Positions 5,149-11,114 of a stretch of 11,114 nucleotides of DNA are shown one piece after another (the first letter of the stretch is position 1; every line of letters starts with the position of its first letter). The stretch comes from an uncultured bacterium. Its GTDB lineage: Bacteria; Bacillota; Clostridia; Lachnospirales; Lachnospiraceae. The translations under genes were made by a program, and so were the position numbers. The stretch is from the NCBI GenBank assembly GCA_946061355.1, contig CAMGRE010000071.1, positions 1 to 11,114 of the forward strand, in the 5' to 3' direction. The notes under the pieces were generated by a model, which saw nothing but the letters and a program-made list of their open reading frames with translations, was not told the origin of the DNA and ran no database searches.

Positions 5149-7431
5149 TCACTGCTGCGACTGTCTGAGCCTGTCACACAACTCTGCATACTTCAAGATC
5201 AGGTTCGCATGATGTTCCCTGATATAATCCGTATTTCTTGTCTTTGCCGCCTTTTCCATCTCAGCCGCCTGCTTCGACAACGCCACCGCACCGATCATCA
5301 GTGACGTACTCTTTAACGTATGTACGGCAATCTGGTAATTTTCCCAGTCCTCTGCGGCAAATGTTTCTTCCATTGTACCGCACTTGTCATTTGCCAGATA
5401 TTCTTCTACCATCTCATGATAGAAGTCCATATCATTCATGCAATAACTGAGTCCCGTTTGCAGATCCAGTTCCGGAACCTCTTCAAATCCACCTTCGGAA
5501 ACCTGCTGTGCTCCGGCCGTGCCATCACCGTCAGAATTCTTGTCGACCGCTGCCTGCTGCCCGTCGCCTAAGTTCTCATCGGTCGCTGCGTGCTGTTCAC
5601 CGCCCGAATTCTTATCAGGCGCTGCCTGCTGCTTCTCCTGCGGCAGATACTTCGCCAGCACTTCATACAATTCCTTTTCCCGGATCGGTTTTGAGATATA
5701 ATCGGCAAATCCTGTCTGGATATATTCCTCTTTTGCTCCCACAATGGCGTTGGCAGTCATGATGACAACAGGAGTCTTCGTGTTGAGATGATCTGTGTTT
5801 TCCCGCATTTCGCGGAAGGCTTCCACACCGTCCATCACCGGCATCATATGATCCATAAAGATCAGGTCATACTTTTTCTCCCGTATCCGTTCAAGCGCTC
5901 CTCTGCCGTTCTCTGCCGTATCGATCCTGACAGCAGAGTATTTGAGCAGTCCCTTTGCGACCAGCAGATTCATCGCCACATCCTCAACCAACAGGACATT
6001 CGCCTCCGGTGCATAGACGCGAGCCACCTCCTGATCGTCGTCTTCCTCCTGCTCATGATACCGCTTTCCAAATACCCCGATCGGCTGCGACTTTGTAATC
6101 TCCTGCCGTATCTTCACACGGAACACAGATCCCTGCCCGTACACGCTGTTGACAATGATATTGCCATGCATGAGATCCACCAGTTTTTTGGTCAGATTCA
6201 GACCCAGACCGCTTCCCTCCACATTGCGGTTCCGCTCCTCGTCCAATCTTGTGTAATTATCAAAAATCTTGACTACATCCTCTCTGCGGATACCGATTCC
6301 CGTATCTTTCACGGTGAGGACCAGCATCATATGGTCATCTGTTTTTTCCTCAAAATCAACTGTCAGCTCCACACTGCCTTCCTCTGTATACTTCACTGCA
6401 TTGGACAGAAGATTTCCTATAATCTGGCGCACACGCACCTCATCCCCGTATAGTCTGGCAGGCAGCTGCGGATTAACCAGGAAAGAAAGTTCCAAATGTT
6501 TCTGTTCCGCTCTCGGAGCCATCATGTTATAACAATCGTTCAGAATCGAAAAAAACTCGTATTCCACAGGGATGATCTCCAGTTTCCCCGATTCGATCTT
6601 GGAAATATCCAGAATATCATTCACAATAGACAGCAGCGACTGACTGGCGCTCATAATGTTCCTGCCGTACTCCCGGATTGCTTCGTTTTCCCCGCACTCA
6701 TGCAGGAGCATGGTGTCCATGCCGATGATGCCGTTGATCGGTGTCCGGATCTCGTGAGACATATTTGCCAGAAATGTGCTCTTGGCGCGGTTGGCAGCCA
6801 CGAGATCCTTCTCATGCTCTATCAGCTGTTTCTTCTGCTTCTCATAAACATACATCTGATACTTTAAAATAATACCAAAGATGCCGGAGACGATGAAAAT
6901 CGCCTGTATCACATCGGGAACCGCATATTCGGCCGGCATCTCCACGAGAAGTTCCGGATAACGACTCGATACCAGGATCGTACCCGCCATCACCGCAAAG
7001 CTTAACAGAAACAGGACCACACTCGTCCAGCCCTCCAGAATCAGCCAGGTAAAGATCAGGCCAAGCACGTACCAGACCGGCATGCCGCTGTTGATCCCGC
7101 CGGAAACAAAGAACATAACCGGAAAGACAACGATATTTGCCCCAAAGCAGATGATCAGGCCGGCCACCTTCATATTTTTCTTTTTTACCGACATATAAAG
7201 GGACGCATACACGACAAGGAGCACAACTCCGATGATGGCAGCGCTCTCATACGCCCCCAGAACAGTCGTTACAACCAGCGCGACCGATCCGCCTCCAAGC
7301 GCCGTTGTCAGGATCAGATTCATGATCTTCTGCCGGATACTGAACTCTTCACTCAGGATCGTATCGCTGTACCATTTTACAACGCGCTGAGCAAGCTCTG
7401 CCAACGCTGTCCACACTCTCTTTTTATCCAT
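5149..7431 (-). CDS. Membrane hybrid histidine kinase (HisKA-HATPase-REC-HPt)
   Basis: The preferred start ATG 7431 gives 760 residues and has GGGGAG nine bases upstream. The longer frame from 7512 has no SD. About six membrane segments (roughly 36-191) form an unassigned sensor, followed by a short linker helix. HisKA has the H-box FLANMSHEIRTPING with H226. The HATPase domain shows the N-box near N344, DTGIGI (376-381) and GSGLGL (406-411). A receiver spans about 478-595 with phospho-acceptor D527 (LIFMDHMMPVMDG) and K581. The C-terminal HPt domain has H704 in VHTLKSTS. This is a complete internal phosphorelay of the ArcB/BarA type. An external receiver protein must be the output, and none is encoded in the window. 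A Gln/Ala/Asp-rich repeat linker (601-640) joins REC and HPt. Confidence 0.93.
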   Translation of the reverse strand: MDKKRVWTALAELAQRVVKWYSDTILSEEFSIRQKIMNLILTTALGGGSVALVVTTVLGAYESAAIIGVVLLVVYASLYMSVKKKNMKVAGLIICFGANIVVFPVMFFVSGGINSGMPVWYVLGLIFTWLILEGWTSVVLFLLSFAVMAGTILVSSRYPELLVEMPAEYAVPDVIQAIFIVSGIFGIILKYQMYVYEKQKKQLIEHEKDLVAANRAKSTFLANMSHEIRTPINGIIGMDTMLLHECGENEAIREYGRNIMSASQSLLSIVNDILDISKIESGKLEIIPVEYEFFSILNDCYNMMAPRAEQKHLELSFLVNPQLPARLYGDEVRVRQIIGNLLSNAVKYTEEGSVELTVDFEEKTDDHMMLVLTVKDTGIGIRREDVVKIFDNYTRLDEERNRNVEGSGLGLNLTKKLVDLMHGNIIVNSVYGQGSVFRVKIRQEITKSQPIGVFGKRYHEQEEDDDQEVARVYAPEANVLLVEDVAMNLLVAKGLLKYSAVRIDTAENGRGALERIREKKYDLIFMDHMMPVMDGVEAFREMRENTDHLNTKTPVVIMTANAIVGAKEEYIQTGFADYISKPIREKELYEVLAKYLPQEKQQAAPDKNSGGEQHAATDENLGDGQQAAVDKNSDGDGTAGAQQVSEGGFEEVPELDLQTGLSYCMNDMDFYHEMVEEYLANDKCGTMEETFAAEDWENYQIAVHTLKSTSLMIGAVALSKQAAEMEKAAKTRNTDYIREHHANLILKYAELCDRLRQSQQ
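5524..5631 (-). repeat. Three 36-bp tandem repeats in the kinase REC-HPt linker
   Basis: Units 5524-5559, 5560-5595 and 5596-5631 are imperfect 36-bp copies. They encode three 12-residue units of the form QxAAxDxNxGxx (residues about 601-636). The frame is kept. Unit number may vary between strains and change the reach of the HPt domain. Confidence 0.85.
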
Positions 7432-7511
7432 TCCCTTATACTCCCCTTTGTATTTCTTATTCTCCTCATATTTGTACCGTTTCTTTTCTAAAACAACATC
7501 CGATTGTACCA

Positions 7512-8849
7512 TTACAAAAACATTGCCATATAAATCGGTAAATGAATCACACTTTCTTTTATGAAAATATCTTTTGTGTACAAAATATACGGCTGCCCAA
7601 TTTTCCCCTTATATTTATTTCTGAATTTATCTAATGAGGAATGCTTTCTATAAGCCCCTGATTTTACTTCAATCGGGCAAATCTTTCTTTTTTGCCGAAT
7701 CAGGAAATCAATCTCCATATTATTTTCCCGCTTATCCGTATCTGACCGGGAATAAAAATAGAGCTTGTGGCCACCGGCTCTCAATTCCTGTGCCACAATG
7801 TTCTCCATGAGCATCCCCTCATTCACATGCAGCCGGTCCAACAGGATATCTCTATACAGCTCATTATCGGTAAATTTATCATCCATAAAAGAATGTGTCA
7901 CCAAAAGTCCTGTATCCGCCATATAACACTTTCGCGTTGTATGCTCTTCACTCATAGACAATCCGACAGTTGGTTCTGTCGCATTATAACAATTATTAAT
8001 AACCATGGCTTCTGTCAGCCACAAAAATGCATTTTCATAATCACGAAATCTGGCGCCCTTACTGATACCGGATAGCTTATACTTCTTCTCCGTCTTAGAA
8101 AGCTGTGACGGCATCTCATCAAAAATTGATAATACTTTTGCTTCGTACCCTCCGGCGAATTTTGTAATATCCTGTCGGTACAGTGTCAGGATACGTTTCT
8201 TAATTCTGTCCGCATTTTCAAAGCTTTTTGTTGTTCTGTATGCCTCCACTGCCTGTGGCATTCCACCAACCAGTATATATTGCCGAAAATCATTCATGAT
8301 ACGTGTGTGCATAGCCTGACCAAGAGGCCGCAATGCTTCAAAACATTCCCGTAAATATGGGACTGTTGTTTCATCTCCCATTGCCCACAGAAATTCTTCA
8401 AAATCCATCGGAAACATCTCAACATGTTCCTCCTCTGAGGGAATTACAATGTCTTCCACATTCATTCTCAGAGATATCAGGGAACCTGTTTCCAAATAGT
8501 CATAACGACCATCCGCCACCAGATATTTGATTAACTCCCTGGCTTTCGGATACCTCTGAACCTCATCAAATATGATAAGCGACTCACGCTTGTAAAGCAT
8601 TTTCCTGTAATATGCCGATAACTTATTGAAAAACAAGTCAAAATCATTCAGATCATTTTCAAAAATATCCCGCACTTCTGCCGGAAGATGTGCAAAATCT
8701 ATCAGAATATAGCTTTTATACTCGTTCTTCCCAAATTGTTCTGCAATATAGCTTTTGCCGACGCGCCTCGCCCCATCCAATAACAACGCACAGCTGCCAT
8801 TATCCTTTTCTTTCCACTCTAACAGACGCTCGTATATTTTCCGTTTCAA
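7512..8849 (-). CDS. AAA_14 / DUF4143 family ATPase
   Basis: This 445-residue protein has the AAA_14-DUF4143 layout. Walker A is GARRVGKS (26-33), Walker B is LIIFDE (91-96), and a sensor-like TGS is at 121-123. The C-terminal part has E349, D381 (EIDFLI) and E394-V-K396 (PIEVKSG), the arrangement of a PD-(D/E)xK nuclease-like fold. These ATPases are common, often multi-copy and often strain-specific in gut Firmicutes and Bacteroidetes. Their physiological role is not settled. I prefer TTG 8849 because AAGGGG lies eight bases upstream and the protein then begins MKRKIYERLLEWK, the usual family start. The in-frame GTG at 8888 lies beside the -10 hexamer, upstream of the expected transcript start. 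The gene is clearly more AT-rich than both neighbours, which suggests transfer. Its stop is followed by the kinase leader. Confidence 0.88.
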   Translation of the reverse strand: MKRKIYERLLEWKEKDNGSCALLLDGARRVGKSYIAEQFGKNEYKSYILIDFAHLPAEVRDIFENDLNDFDLFFNKLSAYYRKMLYKRESLIIFDEVQRYPKARELIKYLVADGRYDYLETGSLISLRMNVEDIVIPSEEEHVEMFPMDFEEFLWAMGDETTVPYLRECFEALRPLGQAMHTRIMNDFRQYILVGGMPQAVEAYRTTKSFENADRIKKRILTLYRQDITKFAGGYEAKVLSIFDEMPSQLSKTEKKYKLSGISKGARFRDYENAFLWLTEAMVINNCYNATEPTVGLSMSEEHTTRKCYMADTGLLVTHSFMDDKFTDNELYRDILLDRLHVNEGMLMENIVAQELRAGGHKLYFYSRSDTDKRENNMEIDFLIRQKRKICPIEVKSGAYRKHSSLDKFRNKYKGKIGQPYILYTKDIFIKESVIHLPIYMAMFL

Positions 8850-8852
8850 AAT

Positions 8853-8863
8853 AACTGCCCCTT
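8853..8863 (-). promoter_or_regulatory. SD of the ATPase gene, complementary to the upstream repeats
   Basis: The minus-strand sequence AAGGGGCAGTT includes the SD AAGGGG. It can pair over all 11 positions, with two G-U pairs, with the AACTGCCTTTT core found three times just upstream. Confidence 0.7.
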
Positions 8864-8877
8864 CCTTCTTTGGTATT

Positions 8878-8907
8878 ATTATACTCACAAAAGGCAGTTT
8901 TATTCAA
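8878..8907 (-). promoter_or_regulatory. Promoter of the ATPase gene
   Basis: A perfect TATAAT (8883-8878) is 18 bases from TTGAAT (8907-8902) on the minus strand. The spacer is almost filled by the gene-proximal repeat. The transcript would begin near 8871, leaving about 22 bases before TTG 8849 and excluding all three repeats from the mRNA. Confidence 0.7.
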
Positions 8908-8966
8908 TATGATTTTTCACAAAAAGGCAGTTTTAATCTTCCAACATTATGCTCAAAAAGGCAGTT
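8889..8966 (-). repeat. Three direct repeats upstream of the ATPase gene
   Basis: The 11-base core AACTGCCTTTT occurs identically at 8899-8889, 8932-8922 and 8966-8956, with spacings of 33 and 34 bases. Flanks are partly conserved (AT-rich before, TGTGA or similar after). The distal copy touches the TAA stop of the S8 gene. The proximal copy lies between -35 and -10, so a bound protein could act on the promoter. Read-through RNA could use any copy to mask the SD. Confidence 0.85.
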
Positions 8967-10720
8967 TATATTGGCAGACTCCTCTCCAGGCACAGTGCGC
9001 CCCAGCCCACCAGCGGATTTGGATACTCTGCGATCCCCGGCAGGTGTCTTGCCCCTCTGCTTAAGTACGCCTTGACTTTCTCCCCGTAGAGATAAGGATC
9101 ATTGCCTATCACGATCCCCCACTCCATCATCAGAGCCGCCGAGCCGGTGACAAAAGGTGTGGCAAACGACGTTCCCGTCACAGAAACGTACCCGCCTCCG
9201 GCAGCCGCTGTCACAATCCCGACTCCCGGCGCTGCCAGATCCGGCTTGCTGAAGATACTGCCGATGCGGTCCACGCTGCTCTGTCCGAACAGATATCCCC
9301 TCCCTGAAAAGTCGGCATACGCATCATACGCCGTATCATATGCACCGACTGTGATCACTTTGGAAGATGTAGACGGTATCGTCAGTGTCACCTCCGGTGT
9401 CGGCGCAAAGAAATGCGTCTCGCTCCCGATAGACGATGCGCTGGGCAGATACATACTGTAGCTTCCCGTGACGACCGATACCGGCACAAAGGTGATCGTC
9501 CACACACCGGGATTCACGTACCGCTCTACAGGCAAGAAATCAATATAGACCTCCTGCTGCACAGAATATGGTGCAGGTTCCCCAAGATACAGAAGCAGCT
9601 CCGTATCCTCCATTCGCTCTCGTCTCGTCTGCCCGATGTCCGCGGTCCTCCCTGTATCGATCAGTCGGCTCTCACCGCCCGGTGAGGTCAGCAGTATCCG
9701 GAAAACATCGGCATAGTTTTTCCAAATCTGCAGTCCAAAGGCACGCTCATAATTGCCGACGGACAGTTCCACTCTTGTTTCCGTCAGTGCCCTGCCTGAC
9801 GCATGCCCCATGGTTGCGCCCTCATTGCCGCTTCCCACACAGATGACTGTCCTGCCGATCTCTGCGGCATTATCAAGAAAACGCTCCAGAAGAGAAGTCC
9901 CGTCATGGGAACCGTAAGTATTGCCGAAACTTAAATTGATGGCAATGGGACGCCCGAGCGCCACCGCTTTGCGGATCATGTAAGTCACTGCACGCATCAG
10001 TTCCGTCGTCCTGGGAAATCCTTCCTCTGCCGGGATTCCCAGCCTGACAATGAGGAGGTCACTCTGAGGCGCCACGCCCTGATTGCCGGCGGCAATCGCT
10101 GCAACAGATGTGCCATGCCCGCTGATATCCCTGGTCGGCAGAGCCGTCATTCTCCCTGTCATTCCCGATGTAAGCGCCTCATTGATCTGATCCGCCGTAA
10201 ATTCCACTCCTGTCTGGAATCCCCACGGGCTGCGAAGGCCGGCCTCTTCATCCGGCACGAGTGTCTGGTCCCACAGAGCCAGGATTCTGGTCGTCCCGTC
10301 AGGATTTCGAAACTCTTCATGGCTTAAGTCAATTCCGGAATCCGCGATTCCCACGATCACACCCCGACCCGTGAGATAGGGCGGACGCCCCGTCACCGGG
10401 AGGATGCAGGACGCCTCCTTTCCCTCCTGCAGTTGAAAATACAGTCTTTTGGGTTTCTCAACGTATTCGATCTCCTCTACGCGGCTCAGGAAATCGATCT
10501 GACTCTCCGGAACGGTCAGCACCGCATATCCCGGGATCAGTATCTCTACCACGATCCCGACACTCGCGAGCATCTCAATATCTCCGTGGAATTTCACGAT
10601 CAATTCCCATGTGTTCTCACGTTCGTTATAGCCTACATTCAGCTGGTCCGACTGTTCCCGTTCCTCTTTGGTTGCCGACAATGCCAGATTCAGCAGGTCT
10701 TCCAGTTTCTGACTCGCCAT
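8966..10720 (-). CDS. Csp-like subtilisin-family (S8) serine protease
   Basis: The 584-residue product has a complete S8 triad: D127 (VGIADSGIDLSH), H202 (ISGHGTSVAAIAAGN) and S518 (GTSFATPFVTGSAAL), with oxyanion N299 (GSGNEG). Residues 1-95 resemble the inhibitory prodomain of clostridial Csp proteases. A beta-rich insertion (about 315-445) between the Asn and Ser motifs matches the jelly-roll insert of that group. There is no signal peptide. Csp enzymes activate the cortex hydrolase SleC during spore germination. Lachnospiraceae carry several S8 paralogues of this shape whose roles are not all known, and no sleC or other csp gene is in the window, so germination is an inference. GGGGAGG lies seven bases before ATG 10720. 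The stop overlaps the distal ATPase repeat. Confidence 0.85.
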   Translation of the reverse strand: MASQKLEDLLNLALSATKEEREQSDQLNVGYNERENTWELIVKFHGDIEMLASVGIVVEILIPGYAVLTVPESQIDFLSRVEEIEYVEKPKRLYFQLQEGKEASCILPVTGRPPYLTGRGVIVGIADSGIDLSHEEFRNPDGTTRILALWDQTLVPDEEAGLRSPWGFQTGVEFTADQINEALTSGMTGRMTALPTRDISGHGTSVAAIAAGNQGVAPQSDLLIVRLGIPAEEGFPRTTELMRAVTYMIRKAVALGRPIAINLSFGNTYGSHDGTSLLERFLDNAAEIGRTVICVGSGNEGATMGHASGRALTETRVELSVGNYERAFGLQIWKNYADVFRILLTSPGGESRLIDTGRTADIGQTRRERMEDTELLLYLGEPAPYSVQQEVYIDFLPVERYVNPGVWTITFVPVSVVTGSYSMYLPSASSIGSETHFFAPTPEVTLTIPSTSSKVITVGAYDTAYDAYADFSGRGYLFGQSSVDRIGSIFSKPDLAAPGVGIVTAAAGGGYVSVTGTSFATPFVTGSAALMMEWGIVIGNDPYLYGEKVKAYLSRGARHLPGIAEYPNPLVGWGALCLERSLPI

Positions 10721-10745
10721 AGATACACCTCCCCAATGTATCTAT
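10719..10745 (-). promoter_or_regulatory. 9-bp inverted repeat enclosing the S8 SD
   Basis: On the minus-strand RNA, ATAGATACA (10745-10737) pairs perfectly with TGTATCTAT (10727-10719). The nine-base loop holds the SD GGGGAGG, and the 3' arm runs into the first two bases of ATG 10720. The SD would be displayed in a loop while the start codon is partly paired. A DNA operator with two 9-bp half-sites is an alternative. Confidence 0.6.
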
Positions 10746-10829
10746 ATGGTGAGTTCCTGTCCTTTTTTCCTGCCCGAGAGAAATTTATAACATGGGACAT
10801 GTATCATTTTGGCTTTGGTGAGAGTTTTC

Positions 10830-10859
10830 ATAATACAATACCCTCATGCTGCGTCTCAA
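10830..10859 (-). promoter_or_regulatory. Probable promoter of the S8 gene
   Basis: TTGAGA (10859-10854) and TATTAT (10835-10830) are separated by 18 bases on the minus strand, each matching consensus at 5 of 6 positions. The leader would be about 100 bases. A nearby TTGACA (near 10865-10870) has no -10 at proper spacing. Confidence 0.5.
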
Positions 10860-10968
10860 AGTGTCAAGTGTCAGCAGCATTTTCGGAAAGACGATGTTCG
10901 ATAGCAGGGCGTCTGCGGAACTCACAGCAGCCGGTTTTCAATTCTTTGTATGACATCGGGATCAAGCG

Positions 10969-11090
10969 GCGGATTTCCTTATTGTTTTAACGGGCGGATA
11001 TGCGCCGCTTCGAGGACTGTCTGAGCGAAGCGAGTTCCGCAGAAGCGGCATAATAGGCAGTCCGCCCGAAAACAATTAGGAAATCCCCGC
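10969..11090. repeat. 122-bp element with 30-base imperfect terminal inverted repeats
   Basis: The arms 10969-10998 and 11061-11090 are inverted copies. They share a perfect 8-bp inner end (CGGGCGGA with TCCGCCCG) and ATTGTTTT and ATTTCCT blocks, separated by small gaps. A nested 8-bp pair (GCCGCTTC with GAAGCGGC) continues the stem. The whole could fold into one long hairpin on either strand, like a MITE or REP-type element or a structured RNA. No transposase is nearby. Confidence 0.6.
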
Positions 11091-11114
11091 GAAGGTTCCG
11101 GGAAGTCAAAGATT

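Larger units (their letters stand above)
10722..11112 (-). repeat. Gene-free stretch resembling a decayed or interspersed repeat element
   Basis: One minus-strand frame runs through the whole stretch from 11112 to the S8 leader and is broken only by TAA at 10989 and TGA at 10866, 10830 and 10806. Between stops it reads like protein: 41 residues including FGRTAYYAASAELASL, then NNKEIRRLIP running into MSYKELKTGCCEFRRRPAIE (30 residues from ATG 10956), then short pieces. No SD supports ATG 10956. My impression is that similar short frames recur in Lachnospiraceae genomes, but this was not checked. It may be a multi-copy intergenic element rather than a true gene remnant. The S8 promoter and leader lie inside it. 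Confidence 0.45.

Noticed and set aside
7432..7512. ATG 7512 as the start of the kinase, overlapping the ATPase stop by one base
   Set aside because: There is no SD before it. The 27 extra residues are Lys/Glu/Tyr-rich and precede a Met with GGGGAG at nine bases. Coupled start at TAATG is not fully excluded.
8850..8888. GTG 8888 as the start of the ATPase gene
   Set aside because: It lies beside the TATAAT hexamer, upstream of the expected transcript start, and has no SD, whereas TTG 8849 has one.
8889..8966. A short CRISPR array
   Set aside because: Only three copies with an 11-base shared core, degenerate flanks, AT-rich intervals and no cas genes. The core also matches the downstream SD region.
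10742..10831. A 29-codon leader peptide on the minus strand (starts MKTLTKAKM) before the S8 gene
   Set aside because: It has a modest GAGGG nine bases upstream, but its ATG overlaps the -10 hexamer at 10830-10835, so the likely transcript would not include it. No family resemblance seen.
10804..10866. TGA recoding (Trp or selenocysteine) in the broken frame near the right end
   Set aside because: All other genes use the normal code, the frame also contains a TAA, and there is no SD or SECIS-like context that I can support.

Overview
The window looks like a chromosomal segment of a spore-forming Firmicute of class Clostridia, most likely Lachnospiraceae. The evidence is strong AGGAGG-type ribosome binding sites, sigma-A-like promoters, a CotF-type ferritin-like protein, a Csp-like subtilisin, and a clostridial-type hybrid kinase. 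Base composition is roughly balanced, except for one visibly AT-rich gene at 7512-8849. This is judged by eye from protein motifs; no database search was possible.

Every convincing gene lies on the minus strand, so the genes read from right to left. The right end (about 10746-11114) has no intact gene. It holds a 122-bp imperfect inverted repeat and one long reading frame broken by four stops, which looks like an interspersed repeat or a decayed gene. A promoter there leads into a Csp-like S8 serine protease (8966-10720). Next is an AT-rich AAA_14/DUF4143 ATPase (7512-8849). It has its own promoter, embedded in three 33-34 bp-spaced repeats that are complementary to its own Shine-Dalgarno (SD). 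Then comes a membrane hybrid histidine kinase with receiver and HPt domains (5149-7431).

A near-consensus promoter at 5073-5101 starts a probable four-gene operon: a membrane SH3b protein with a very acidic cytoplasmic stretch (4024-4989), a siroheme nitrite/sulfite reductase-like protein (2470-3999), an M14 zinc peptidase of the gamma-D-glutamyl-diaminopimelate type (1372-2415), and a GreA-like elongation factor (884-1387) that overlaps the M14 gene. A CotF-like protein (324-782) follows with its own possible promoter and a clear terminator (258-293). The left edge cuts a short unidentified reading frame (1-122).

The most unusual signal is in the leaders. Four genes have a perfect inverted repeat of 8-11 bp that overlaps, encloses or touches the SD (cotF-like, M14, SH3b, S8), and the ATPase SD can pair over 11 bp with each of three upstream repeats. 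SD occlusion, translational coupling, or protection from read-through are plausible consequences. Four annotated starts were moved inward from the longest frame because the SD supports a downstream start.
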